Assembly: GCA_041914785.1 (NCBI GenBank)
Contig: JAYSCT010000001.1
Location: forward strand, 149,929-213,928
Reading direction: 5' to 3'
Length of the DNA stretch: 64,000 bases
Origin: Pelomonas sp041914785
GTDB lineage: Bacteria; Pseudomonadota; Gammaproteobacteria; Burkholderiales; Burkholderiaceae_C
Shown: in pieces, positions 9,334 through 22,180 of the stretch
Numbering within the stretch: position 1 is the stretch's first letter
Layout: each line of letters starts with the position of its first letter
Program-made: the position numbers and the translations under genes
Notes under the pieces: generated by a model
Database searches by the model: none
The model's input: the letters and a program-made list of their open reading frames with translations, nothing else
What the model was told of the DNA's origin: nothing

Positions 9334-10401
9334 ATGCGAGCGCTGAATTCCCTGCGGCTCCGCCTGCGCCATCTGGGCGGGCTGCTCACCCTCTGCGCCG
9401 GTGCGATGCTGAGCCTGCCGACGGCGGCGCTACCGCTGGTCAGCGCCGAGGCCGCGCTGCTGACGCTCATCAACGACGCTCGCAGCCTGTCCGGCCTGAC
9501 GGAACTCCAGCTGAACGACGCCATGCGTACCGCCGCGCTGGCCCAGGCACAAGACATGACATCCACCGGCACGCTGAGCCACGTGGGCAGCGACGGCAAG
9601 ACCCTCTTCGACCGCCTGAACGACGCCGGCTATGCAGCCTCGCCCTTGCTGCCCAGCGGGCTGATCGGCAGCAGCCCGGGCACCAGCCCCGATGCGCTGT
9701 TCGGCCTCTGGATGGCAGATGCCAGCAGCAGCGCGGTGCTCACGTCGGCCTCCGCCACCGACATCGGCATCGGGCTCGGTCATGGTGCGGGTGCGCCCGG
9801 CTTCTGGTCCCTCGTGCTCAACCCGGTGCAACCCGTGACCCCGGGTGGTGGTGGCAGCGGCGGCGGCACACCCGCGCCCACCATCGACCCGCTGGCCTGC
9901 GCCGCAGGACAGTCACTGGCCGACCACGCGCAATGCCTGCTGAACGACCTGCGCCTGCGTCAGGGCTTCCAGCGGCTGGCACAGGACGCTGCGATGAGCG
10001 AGGCCAGCGCGGCCCACAGCCTGGACATGCTGACGAACGCCTTCGTCGGCCATACCGGCAGTGACGGCAGCTTCTTCACCGAGCGGCTGGACCGTGCCGG
10101 CTACGCGGGCTCAGCGCTGAGCGAGGTGGTGGCGGATGGCTTCGGCAGCCTGGAGGCCGTGCTGCAGGCCTGGCTCGACTCGCCCGACCACCAGCCGCTG
10201 CTGCTCGACGCCCGGGCCAACGAGTTCGGCCTCGGCCTGGCCGGCAGCGGCAACGCCTCGCGCTGGACCTTGGTGCTGGGCATCGACGCCGACCTCACCA
10301 CCGTGCCCGAACCCGGCGCTCTGGCGCTGGTGCTGCTGGCGCTTTGCTGCCTTCCCCGCAAGCGACCGCCACACGGCCGCCTGCCAGCTACTCCCCGTTG
10401 A
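9334..10401 (+). CDS. Two-domain CAP/SCP-family PEP-CTERM protein
   Basis: A 355-residue exported protein. A signal peptide (about residues 12-35) is followed by two CAP (CRISP/antigen 5/PR-1; SCP-like) domains. The first runs about 36-165 (LLTLINDAR---GL--L--ND-M---A--QA-DM...SHVGSDG). The second runs about 190-320 (LLNDLR---G---L--D--M--ASAAHS-DM...FVGHTGSDGSFF). A Gly/Ser/Pro linker separates them. The C-terminus VPEPGALALVLLALCCLPRKR is a PEP-CTERM signal. Bacterial CAP proteins (YkwD-like) are extracellular and mostly of unknown activity. Start ATG 9334 is preferred because it gives a normal signal peptide and lies downstream of the putative promoter. The next PEP-CTERM gene begins 13 bp after the stop, so the two are almost certainly co-transcribed. 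Confidence 0.8.
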   Translation: MRALNSLRLRLRHLGGLLTLCAGAMLSLPTAALPLVSAEAALLTLINDARSLSGLTELQLNDAMRTAALAQAQDMTSTGTLSHVGSDGKTLFDRLNDAGYAASPLLPSGLIGSSPGTSPDALFGLWMADASSSAVLTSASATDIGIGLGHGAGAPGFWSLVLNPVQPVTPGGGGSGGGTPAPTIDPLACAAGQSLADHAQCLLNDLRLRQGFQRLAQDAAMSEASAAHSLDMLTNAFVGHTGSDGSFFTERLDRAGYAGSALSEVVADGFGSLEAVLQAWLDSPDHQPLLLDARANEFGLGLAGSGNASRWTLVLGIDADLTTVPEPGALALVLLALCCLPRKRPPHGRLPATPR

Positions 10402-10414
10402 AGTGAGTCCGACC

Positions 10415-13400
10415 ATGCCCCTCCACCGTCAACTCGCCCTGCGCACCCTGCCCGCCGCCCTCGCGCTGCTGGGCCTCAGCCCCAGCATCGGCGGCGCCAC
10501 GGTGCACAGCTTCACGGGCGTCAACAGCGGCAGCTGGAGCGACGCGGCCAACTGGACCGGCGGCCTGCCGGTCATCGGCGGTGAGCTGCTGCTGGACAGC
10601 GCCACGCGCCCGGCCACGTTCAACGACATCGCCGGCGGTTTCACGCTGCTGGGGCTGACGCTGGGCGCCAACGCGCCGGCCCCAACGCTGACCGGCAACA
10701 CGCTGCGCTTCCAGGGCGACGGGGCCTACCTGCGCATGCTGTCGGACGGCGGCCATGCGGTGATGGACAACGCGCTGGCATTGAACAGCACGCTGCACCT
10801 TGGCGGCGGGCCCAGCGACGCCAGCCAGCTCCTGCTGGGCGGCAACATCAGCGGCGGCGGCGGGCTCACCGTGCTGTCGGGCCGCACGGTGCTGAGCGGC
10901 AACAACAGCTTCAGCGGCGCCACCACCGTCGCCGCCGGTGCGGCGCTGGGCATCGCCGGCGGCGCGCTGGCGGGCACCAGCGGCATCCAGGTGGCACACG
11001 GCGGCGAACTGCAGCTCGTCAGCGCCGACGGCTTCACGTCACTGAACAAGCCGATCGCGCTGGGCGGCCGGCTCAGCAGCAGCGCCCAGGTTCTCCCGAC
11101 CCTCTTCGGCCCGGTGCCCGGCGCCACCGTGGGAGGCGCCATCACGCTGACCGGCAGCGCCGAGATCCTGGCCTTCACCCACAGCCAGGCCAGCGAAGTC
11201 ATCTTCCCCGTGACCGGCGCGATCGGCCTGGCCGGTCAGTCGCTGACGCTGCGGGCGAGCGGCAAGGGCAGCCGGCTGGACGTCGCCAGCATCGGCGGCA
11301 GCGGCCGCGTGGTGGTGCAGCCCGACATCGGCAGCGTCAACGTGGGCAGCGTCGACATGACGGGCGAGCTGGTGCTGCGGCCCGGCAGCGGGGCGATCGA
11401 TGTGGGCCCCGTCAAGCTGACAGGCCCCCTGACGGCCACCGGCACGTCCGGGTCGGCCACGGTACGCAGCGTGGCCGGCAATGGCCGCGTGCTGGTGGAC
11501 TTCGACCAAGGTTTTGGCAAGCTCGTGATCACCGGCGCGCTCGACGGTCAGCACGATCTGGAGGTCCGCAGCGGCACGCTGGACCTGCGCACCGTGGTGC
11601 CGCTGAACTTCACGGGCCAGATCACGCTGAGCGGCGAGGGCACGCTGAGCCTGGGGCGCGAGAGCTACCTGAGCAGCGCCAGCCGGGTACTGAGCTTTGA
11701 GAACGGCGGGCGGCTGGTGCTGCGCGACGGCTTCGGCCTCGCACGCGCCATCACCACCACGGGCGGCATGGGCGTGCTGGAGCTGGGCGGCTTCGCCAAC
11801 ATGGTCAGCAGCAACATCACCGGCGATGGCGGCTTTGCCTTCGTCGGCGGCGTCGTCACCGCGACCGGCAACAACACGTTCGCGGGCGGCCTGGGTGTCT
11901 TCAACGACGGCAGCGTCAACGCGGCCGGCCAACCCAACACGACGACACTGCGCTTCAACGACGACGGCAACCTGGGCCTGGCCGGCGCGGGCATCACGCT
12001 GGGCGGCGGGCTGGCGCTGCCCGACGGTTACGACCTCAGCCGCCCGCTGACGCTGGTGGGCAACGCGGCCAACCTCACCGGCAGCGGCGACCACACCATC
12101 GCCAGCACGATCACCGGCGACGGCCGCCTCAACCTCGGCGGCGCCGCGCGCTATGTGCTGACCGGCACCAGCGCGCACACCGGCGGCGTGGCGTTGGCGG
12201 GGCAATCCAACGGGCAGGCGGCGGTGCTGGTCATCGACAGCGATGCGCGGCTGGGCGCCGCGAGCGGCGTGCTGAACATCGGCCGGGCCAGCGGCATCTT
12301 CACGCTGCCGGGCACGCTGGTGGCCGCCGGCAACCTGGACATCGCCGCCACGCGCAGCACCACGTTCCGCGCGATGACGGTGGACACGAACGGCTTCGAC
12401 GTGGTGTTCAACCAACCCATCGCCGGGCGCGGCATGACCAAGGCCGGCGCCGGCACCTGGGCGCTGAACACCGCCAACAGCGACAGCAGCGGCGACAACC
12501 TCGTCAACGTGCTGCAGGGCACGCTGTCGCTGGGCGTGGACGAGGCGCTGGGCTCGCGCAGCCTCATCGACATCGTCGCCGACGGCCGGCTGACCCTGAA
12601 CGGCCACGTGCTGACGGCCACCTCGCTGAACAGCGCCGACGGCAGCACGGTGGACCTCGGCGCCGGCGGCACGCTGCGGCCGCTGTTCGGCAGCCTGGAC
12701 GGCCAGGTCACTGGCCAGGGCCAGTTGCTCATCGGCCGCGACGGGTTCTCGCCGGGCGCCGTGACGCTGAACGGCGCCAACAGCTTTGCCGGTTCCATCG
12801 TCGTCAGCCAGGGCAGCCGGCTGACCGTCGGTGATGTGGACGCGCTGGGCGCCGCCGGCAACCTGCTGCGGCTGGACAACGGCACGCTGGAGGCCAGCAA
12901 TCGCCTCGCCGCGCCGCTGGTCATCACCGACGCGATGAACCTGCAGATCGGCGCGGGCGGCGCCGGCTTCGTGTCGGGCGGGCAGTCCGTCGTCATTGAA
13001 CGTGCGCTGACCGGCGCGCTGGCGCTGAGCCTCCAGGGCGGCAGCATGCCCGGGAGCAGCGACAAGTACGACGTGCGCCTGGCCAATCGCAACAACAGCT
13101 TCACCGGCGACCTGCAGCTGGGCGACCCGCAAGGCTTTGGCAGCGCGGTGCTGGGCATCACGGCCGATGGTTCGCTGGGCGCAGCCGGCAATCGACTCAT
13201 CCTCGGCAAGAGCTTCTTCGACGGCGAGACCACCCGCAGCGCCCAGGGCGGCCTGCGCGCCTGGGACTCGCTGACGCTGGGCCCCACGCGCACCGTGCTG
13301 CTGGACGGCGAAGCGGGCAGCACCGCCGGCTTCATCGACACCAACGGCCACACGCTGGTGGTGGCGGGCGGCATCGGTGAGCTGCAGTCCGGGCTGGGCC

Positions 13401-14011
13401 TGATCAAGACGGGCGAGGGCACGCTGGTGCTCAACGGCCAGCAGGCCTACACCGGCCTCACGACGGTGGAGGCCGGCACGCTGGGCGGCCACGGCGAGGT
13501 GGCGCAGCTGGCCGTGCAGGCCGCCACGCTGGCGCCGGGCGAGAGCGCGGGGCTGTTCAGCGTGCGGCAGGACGTGAGCTTCAGCAGCGCCGCCCAGCTC
13601 AGCATCGAACTGGGCGGCCTGCTGCGCGGCAGCGGCTACGACGCGCTCAACGTCGGCGGCAGCGTGGACCTGGGCGTCGACACCCGGCTGCACTTGGGCT
13701 TCATCAACGGCTTCGTCGCCACGGCGGGCCAGCAGTTCCAACTCATCCAGGCCGACGGCGGCCTGTTCGGCCACTTCGCCAACGTGGCCGACGGCGCGCG
13801 GCTCCTGACCGCCGACGGCAGCGGCAGCTTCCTCGTGCAGTACGGCAACGGCCAGGGCCTGGTGATCAGCGACTTCCAGGCCGCCGCCGTGCCCGAGCCG
13901 TCCACCTGGGCGCTGCTGCTGGCGGGCGCCGGGCTGCTGGCGTGGCGTCGGCGCGCGGGCGGCCGCGCCGCTGCCCCGGCCGCCGAGACCACGACGATGC
14001 GCGGGCACTGA
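10415..14011 (+). CDS. PEP-CTERM protein with autotransporter-type beta-strand repeats
   Basis: A 1198-residue exported protein. It has a signal peptide (residues 1-27) and then SGSWSDAANWTGGLP, the same G-W--AANW opening module as the protein at 4642. Extended beta-helical Gly/Asn/Leu repeats follow, including autotransporter-associated strands such as LSGNNSFSGATTVAAG and VLNGQQAYTGLTTVEAGTLGG. The C-terminal signal is AVPEPSTWALLLAGAGLLAWRRR. There is no autotransporter beta-barrel, so surface retention is expected through the exosortase pathway. It lies 13 bp downstream of the CAP-family gene and would share its promoter (9199-9233). Function is probably adhesion or matrix structure; this is inferred from architecture only. 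Confidence 0.82.
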   Translation: MPLHRQLALRTLPAALALLGLSPSIGGATVHSFTGVNSGSWSDAANWTGGLPVIGGELLLDSATRPATFNDIAGGFTLLGLTLGANAPAPTLTGNTLRFQGDGAYLRMLSDGGHAVMDNALALNSTLHLGGGPSDASQLLLGGNISGGGGLTVLSGRTVLSGNNSFSGATTVAAGAALGIAGGALAGTSGIQVAHGGELQLVSADGFTSLNKPIALGGRLSSSAQVLPTLFGPVPGATVGGAITLTGSAEILAFTHSQASEVIFPVTGAIGLAGQSLTLRASGKGSRLDVASIGGSGRVVVQPDIGSVNVGSVDMTGELVLRPGSGAIDVGPVKLTGPLTATGTSGSATVRSVAGNGRVLVDFDQGFGKLVITGALDGQHDLEVRSGTLDLRTVVPLNFTGQITLSGEGTLSLGRESYLSSASRVLSFENGGRLVLRDGFGLARAITTTGGMGVLELGGFANMVSSNITGDGGFAFVGGVVTATGNNTFAGGLGVFNDGSVNAAGQPNTTTLRFNDDGNLGLAGAGITLGGGLALPDGYDLSRPLTLVGNAANLTGSGDHTIASTITGDGRLNLGGAARYVLTGTSAHTGGVALAGQSNGQAAVLVIDSDARLGAASGVLNIGRASGIFTLPGTLVAAGNLDIAATRSTTFRAMTVDTNGFDVVFNQPIAGRGMTKAGAGTWALNTANSDSSGDNLVNVLQGTLSLGVDEALGSRSLIDIVADGRLTLNGHVLTATSLNSADGSTVDLGAGGTLRPLFGSLDGQVTGQGQLLIGRDGFSPGAVTLNGANSFAGSIVVSQGSRLTVGDVDALGAAGNLLRLDNGTLEASNRLAAPLVITDAMNLQIGAGGAGFVSGGQSVVIERALTGALALSLQGGSMPGSSDKYDVRLANRNNSFTGDLQLGDPQGFGSAVLGITADGSLGAAGNRLILGKSFFDGETTRSAQGGLRAWDSLTLGPTRTVLLDGEAGSTAGFIDTNGHTLVVAGGIGELQSGLGLIKTGEGTLVLNGQQAYTGLTTVEAGTLGGHGEVAQLAVQAATLAPGESAGLFSVRQDVSFSSAAQLSIELGGLLRGSGYDALNVGGSVDLGVDTRLHLGFINGFVATAGQQFQLIQADGGLFGHFANVADGARLLTADGSGSFLVQYGNGQGLVISDFQAAAVPEPSTWALLLAGAGLLAWRRRAGGRAAAPAAETTTMRGH

Positions 14012-14114
14012 CGGCTGCGGTCGGACGGGCTGCCGTCAGCACGGATACACGGCAGCCACAAACCCGGCGCGCCGGGGCGCTAACGTCGTGGGCCTTGCAG
14101 CAGCCCCTGTCGCC

Positions 14115-15095
14115 ATGCCCCGCCGCCTTGCCCCCCTCCTGCTCACCGTCCTGACACTGGCCCTGGCCGGCTGCGCCGGCGGCCCGCCGCCGCAACGCCC
14201 GTGGGCCGAGGTGGCGAGGCAGGCGCTGAACCTGGCGCTGGCCAGCATCGACGTGCAGGGCCGGCGCGTGCACATCACGCGCAGCGCAGGCGCCCCGGCA
14301 GCATCGCCGGTCGTCGTCTACCTGCCGGGTCTGGGCCAGGGCGGCGACACCGGCCAGCGCTGGGCCGCGGCCTGGGCGCAGGCCGGCTACACGGTGCTCG
14401 CCGTGCAGCCGCTGGAGGCCGACGCGGCGGCCTGGCGCTCCGAGCTCTCGCGCACCGGCGAGTTCCGCGCGCTGGGCCAGCTGCACTACGGCGACACGAT
14501 GCGTGCCGAGCGCCTGGCCATGCTGCGCCGCCTGCGCGCTGCGCTCCAGGCCGCACAACCGGGGCTGGACTGGACGCGCGCCGCGCTGGCCGGCTACGAG
14601 ACCGGCGCCCAGACGGCGCTGGATGCGCGGGCCGACGGCTGGCAGGCCGTCATCGCCATCAGCCCACCGGCCATGCAGCCGCCCGCCGCTGGCGCGGCCA
14701 CGCTGATCGTCACCAGCGACATGGACCAGGACCCGCTGGGCCTGCTGCACCGCCCCACCGAGCGCCGCCAGGCCTTCGACGCGCTGCCCGCCGGCCACGC
14801 ATGGCTGGCGAACCTGGGGGGCGTGTCGCACGCGGCGCTGGCCGGCACGCTGGCGCCCGATGGCTGGCATGTGCAGGACCAGCGCCAGGGCCGCATGGGC
14901 GGCGGCATGGGTGCGCGCGGCGGCGGCGGCCCGCAGGGCCCGGCCGGCGGGCCCGCCCGCGGCCCGCGCAGCGGCAGCGCGACGGAGGCGGCCCAGTCCG
15001 ACCTCGGCCCGGGCCTGGCGCTGAGCCGCGCCTTCCTGGACGCCCAGCTGCGCGGCGCCGCGATGCCGGCCAGCCCGGCACTGCAGGCGCGCTGA
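14115..15095 (+). CDS. Lipoprotein with alpha/beta-hydrolase-like fold
   Basis: A 326-residue protein with a lipobox (LALAGCAG, cysteine near residue 19). The body resembles an alpha/beta hydrolase or dienelactone-hydrolase-like domain: VVVYLPGLGQGGD (oxyanion-region glycine loop), AQAGYTVLAVQPLEADA, then ALAGYETGAQTAL at the nucleophile elbow. There the usual G-x-S-x-G reads G-Y-E-T-G, so the serine is missing and catalysis is doubtful. The C-terminal third contains a Gly/Arg/Pro-rich low-complexity segment. The start at ATG 14115 puts the lipobox at the right distance; an upstream in-frame ATG at 14088 is possible. It faces the histidine kinase gene convergently. Confidence 0.55.
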   Translation: MPRRLAPLLLTVLTLALAGCAGGPPPQRPWAEVARQALNLALASIDVQGRRVHITRSAGAPAASPVVVYLPGLGQGGDTGQRWAAAWAQAGYTVLAVQPLEADAAAWRSELSRTGEFRALGQLHYGDTMRAERLAMLRRLRAALQAAQPGLDWTRAALAGYETGAQTALDARADGWQAVIAISPPAMQPPAAGAATLIVTSDMDQDPLGLLHRPTERRQAFDALPAGHAWLANLGGVSHAALAGTLAPDGWHVQDQRQGRMGGGMGARGGGGPQGPAGGPARGPRSGSATEAAQSDLGPGLALSRAFLDAQLRGAAMPASPALQAR

Positions 15096-15120
15096 CGGCG
15101 CGGTCAGCGCGGCCGGTCCG

Positions 15121-17523
<2,403 letters not shown>

Positions 17524-17527
17524 CGCG

Positions 17528-19384
<1,857 letters not shown>

Positions 19385-19410
19385 CCGGCTAGTGTCGCCG
19401 GACACCCCGG

Positions 19411-19836
19411 TCACTGGCTGGCCGACGACGCCGGCGCCCCCGGCGGCACCGGGACGACGACGCCCGGCGTCAGCGAGATCTCGTCCACCAGCGTGACGCC
19501 GGTGACGAAGTAGCGGGTCTCGCCGAAGCACGACGTGGGCAGGCCGACCTTCTCCTCGTAGTGCAGGTTCACACGCCGGCCCATGACCTTGTTGATGGCC
19601 TGCGCGGTGGCCTCGTCATGCACGGTGAACTGGAACTTCTCGACGGCGCTGGTGCCCGGCAGCGACACGAGCGCCTGCTCGCCTTCCCAGGTCTTGCAGA
19701 TCCAGCCCTTGCGCGAGAACTTCTGCACCCAGCCCGCGCGCTCACCCTCCGAGTAGCTCCAGTGCCAGGCGAAGAACAACCAGGCCGTGACGAGCAGCAG
19801 CAGGGTGGCGATGACGAGGGCGATCTTCAGGCGCAT
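19411..19836 (-). CDS. Small membrane-anchored protein of unknown function
   Basis: A 141-residue protein. One N-terminal transmembrane helix (about residues 4-26) is followed by a polar domain containing WSYSEGERAGWVQKFSRKGWICKTWEGE, a stretch I recognise as recurring in uncharacterised Burkholderiales proteins (split here: WSYSEGERAG then VQKFSRKGWICK). The orientation suggests a periplasmic or membrane-tethered domain with two cysteines. The C-terminus is Pro/Ala/Ser-rich. Start ATG 19836 gives the helix right at the N-terminus. It lies upstream of, and on the same strand as, the ABC exporter gene (26-bp gap). No function is assigned. Confidence 0.65.
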   Translation of the reverse strand: MRLKIALVIATLLLLVTAWLFFAWHWSYSEGERAGWVQKFSRKGWICKTWEGEQALVSLPGTSAVEKFQFTVHDEATAQAINKVMGRRVNLHYEEKVGLPTSCFGETRYFVTGVTLVDEISLTPGVVVPVPPGAPASSASQ

Positions 19837-19983
19837 GACGGAGTCCGCGGAGCCGGGGCGCGGCGATTGTGCGTCAGCCCCGGGGGCCACCCGAACAGGG
19901 TGCGGATGTTGTGGCACATGGGATGGCCTTCGCGAGGGGGACGGGCCATGCTGACGGATCCCTGCCCAGCGGTTTCGCCCCTG

Positions 19984-20874
19984 ATGCGTCCCTTCCTTCT
20001 GCTTGCCTCGATCACCGTCACCGCTGCCTGGCTTGGCGGTTGCCAGGACAAGGCCTCAACCCCCGGCACCCCGCCGGCCGCGGTGGCCTCCGCCCCCGCG
20101 GGAGCCGCCGACGACCAGCCCGCCTCGCTGATGACGCAGGTCTTCCCGGGCTGGACCGCGACCGCGGCGTTGGCCGCCTCGGTACCCGCCGGCCCGGGCG
20201 GCGCGCCGGAGCGCCTGCTCGTGTCGCCACTGATGGCCGCGCCGCTGGACGCCGAGCATCGCGCGCTGGTCGTCGTGGGCGTCCCCGACGACGGCAGCGG
20301 CCAGCCGCTGCAGTTCAACGCCACGCAGGTGAACGTCGGCGTCTACGGGTTCGAGCGCCGCGACGGCCGCTGGGTCCGCACCCTCTCGCAACCGTCGCTC
20401 GCCTGGAGCGGCGCCAACGGCGAGGTGGGCCAGGCGAAGGTGCACCAGCTCGGCAACGGGCGCGTGGCGCTGACGCTGCAGAACGGCCTGTGCGCGCAGG
20501 ACGTCTGCAGCGAGTGGGTGCGCGTGTTCGCGCTCGCCGCTGACGGCGCCCGCGCACTGACGCCCGACCTCAAGATCGCGCACAAGCTGGAGGATGCGCC
20601 CGGCTGCGAACGCTGGCTGGCCGGGGACCCGCCCGCCGACACGGACAAGGGCGACCCGATCACGGCCGACAACTGTGTCGACGTGGCCGGCAGCTGGCAG
20701 TTCGAGACGACCGGCGCCGACGGCTGGCCCGACCTGGTGCTGACGTTCAAGGGCCGCAAGGCGGTGCCCGACGCCGACGGCAAGCTGGCGCCGCAGGCCG
20801 TCGACGGTGAACTGCGGCTGCGCCATGACGGCAGCGGCTACCGACCCGCCGGCGGCCGTAACCCGCTGGACTGA
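19984..20874 (+). CDS. Predicted lipoprotein of unknown function
   Basis: A 296-residue protein with a short signal ending in a lipobox (AAWLGGCQ, Cys near residue 19). The mature part is rich in beta-strand-like segments and contains two spaced cysteine pairs (C-AQDVC, and DAPGCERWLAG...TADNCVDVAGSW). The C-terminal part (GSWQFETTGADGWPDLVLTFKG) looks like a repeated-measure domain of periplasmic proteins without a known name. The start was placed at ATG 19984 because the lipobox then lies at normal distance; ATG 19948 would add 12 residues. The next gene is convergent 6 bp downstream. Confidence 0.6.
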   Translation: MRPFLLLASITVTAAWLGGCQDKASTPGTPPAAVASAPAGAADDQPASLMTQVFPGWTATAALAASVPAGPGGAPERLLVSPLMAAPLDAEHRALVVVGVPDDGSGQPLQFNATQVNVGVYGFERRDGRWVRTLSQPSLAWSGANGEVGQAKVHQLGNGRVALTLQNGLCAQDVCSEWVRVFALAADGARALTPDLKIAHKLEDAPGCERWLAGDPPADTDKGDPITADNCVDVAGSWQFETTGADGWPDLVLTFKGRKAVPDADGKLAPQAVDGELRLRHDGSGYRPAGGRNPLD

Positions 20875-20880
20875 GAAGAA

Positions 20881-21063
20881 CTAAGGCGCCGGCGCCTCGG
20901 GGTGCCGCTCCCGCCACGCGCGCAGCGCGCGGCGGTACTCGTCCATGGCCAGGTCGTGCAGGTCGAAGATGCAGGGGTCGCAGCCGTTGCCGCAGCAGGC
21001 ATCGAAGTCCGGTGGCGGCGGGGGCAGCGGCAGGGGGTCGGGGTCGTCGTTCACCGTGGGCAT
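20881..21063 (-). CDS. Oxidoreductase-like domain protein, small
   Basis: A 60-residue protein with a proline-rich N-terminus and the motif CCGNGCDPCIFDLHD (about residues 23-37). This is the signature of the short 'oxidoreductase-like, N-terminal' family, also found fused in eukaryotic proteins. The four clustered cysteines suggest metal binding. Its biochemical role is unknown. The gene is convergent with the lipoprotein gene ending at 20874. Confidence 0.7.
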   Translation of the reverse strand: MPTVNDDPDPLPLPPPPPDFDACCGNGCDPCIFDLHDLAMDEYRRALRAWRERHPEAPAP

Positions 21064-21092
21064 TGTCGGACGCCTGCGACGCCGCCTCTACG

Positions 21093-21218
21093 ATGCGGGC
21101 ATGCCACGGCCGCGCCCGGCGCGTGCACAACCTGCTGGGGCGGGCCTACATGCTGCCGGTGGCGCCGATGCACCGCCTCATTGCACCGACGGTGTTGCGG
21201 GCGGTGGCGGGGCGCTGA
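21093..21218 (+). pseudogene. C-terminal remnant of a DUF2867-type protein
   Basis: The 41 codons from ATG 21093 include HNLLGRAYMLPVAPMHRLI followed by a short basic tail. That matches the characteristic end of DUF2867 proteins (HN-LGR-YMLPVAPFHRLIV). The rest of that domain (over 100 residues) is absent: upstream sequence in the same frame has no such character and overlaps the neighbouring minus-strand gene. It looks like a 5'-truncated relic. It could be a chance open frame, but the match is rather specific. Confidence 0.45.
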
Positions 21219-21224
21219 AGCGGC

Positions 21225-22118
21225 CTACAGCCGCACCCAGCCCGCCACGCGGGCGTTGAAGAAGCCGCTCTGCTCGTAGGCCCGCCTCACCAGCCCCTGC
21301 TGGCGCAGCGCTGCGAGGCCGGCGTTGAGCTGGTCGAGCAGCCGCGGGCCCAGCTCGTGGGTGGCGGACACGAGGAAGTGGCGGGTGCCGCGCATCGCGA
21401 CCTTCAGCCCCGGCACGGGCACCAGGCGCACGCCGCCCACCGTCATGGACAGGTCGGGCGTGGGCTGGAACGGCGCCAGTAGCAGGTCGGCGCGGCCCTG
21501 CTGCAGCATGTGCGGCATCAGGTGCCAGCGCGTCACATGCTGCAGCTGCGTGATGCCCAGCCGCTGCAGCGTCTGCCAGTCCACGCGCCAGGTGTCGTTG
21601 CTGAGCACGCGCAGCTGCCGCACGTCGGCCAGCCCGCGGGCGGCCAGCGCGCGGGTGTTGTCGGGCGTCGTGTACAGGCCCACCTCGAACTCGCCCTCCA
21701 CAAGCAGCGGGTCGCTGAACAGCAGGCCGTCGGGCTGGGGGAAGTCATCGCGCCAGTAGCTGGTGGCGCTGCAGGCCGAGTGGCCCATGCGCAGTTCGGC
21801 CTGCAGGCGCTGGCTGCTGGGCATGGGCGCCATGCTCAGCCGCAGCGTGCGGTCCTGCCGGGCCAGCGCCTGGTGGATGAGGACGACCTCGACGACGTCG
21901 CGCCGCGAGGCCGGGCCGCCGTAGTCGGCGATGGCGACGGGCTCGCGGCCGGCGAGGAAGCGCTGGTAGTCGCCCAGCACGTCGTCCGGGATCAATGCCG
22001 GCAGCGGCGGCTGGCCGGCGGCCCGGCCGGGCAGCAGGCTGGCGCCGGCCAGCCCCAGCAGGCTGCGCCGCCCGAGGCGGGCGGCGTCAGGCGGCAGTGG
22101 GGCGGAAGCGGCGTTCAA
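21225..22118 (-). CDS. Periplasmic substrate-binding-like protein (SBP family 3 type)
   Basis: A 297-residue protein with a twin-arginine-like leader (LGRRSLLGLAGASLLPGRAAG, residues 15-35; shown as a single 20-odd residue signal region). It has the layout of amino-acid-type solute-binding proteins without an ABC partner nearby: VVLIHQALA, a GHSACSATSYW segment, LLFSDPLLVEGEFEVGLYTT and HFLVSATHELGPRLLDQLNAGLAAL. Stand-alone copies of this family are common in Burkholderiales and may be sensory or scavenging. Start ATG 22118 is the first ATG that keeps the leader. The ligand is unknown. Confidence 0.6.
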   Translation of the reverse strand: MNAASAPLPPDAARLGRRSLLGLAGASLLPGRAAGQPPLPALIPDDVLGDYQRFLAGREPVAIADYGGPASRRDVVEVVLIHQALARQDRTLRLSMAPMPSSQRLQAELRMGHSACSATSYWRDDFPQPDGLLFSDPLLVEGEFEVGLYTTPDNTRALAARGLADVRQLRVLSNDTWRVDWQTLQRLGITQLQHVTRWHLMPHMLQQGRADLLLAPFQPTPDLSMTVGGVRLVPVPGLKVAMRGTRHFLVSATHELGPRLLDQLNAGLAALRQQGLVRRAYEQSGFFNARVAGWVRL

Positions 22119-22180
22119 CGGCAGGACTCTCGGCGGGCCAATCGGCCGCCGAGGATACGGCCGCCCGCCTCAAGGTTTTG

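Noticed and set aside
9278..9346. A 22-codon frame (starting MTRHHLLAG) between the second SARP site and the CAP-family gene
   Set aside because: It could be a leader peptide, but it has no clear Shine-Dalgarno, no hairpin logic follows, and there is no counterpart at the first SARP site.
5086..9372. A very long minus-strand open frame opposite the PEP-CTERM and membrane-protein genes
   Set aside because: Composition (Gly/Gln/Ala/Arg-rich, no domain) and full overlap with coherent plus-strand genes mark it as an antisense shadow.
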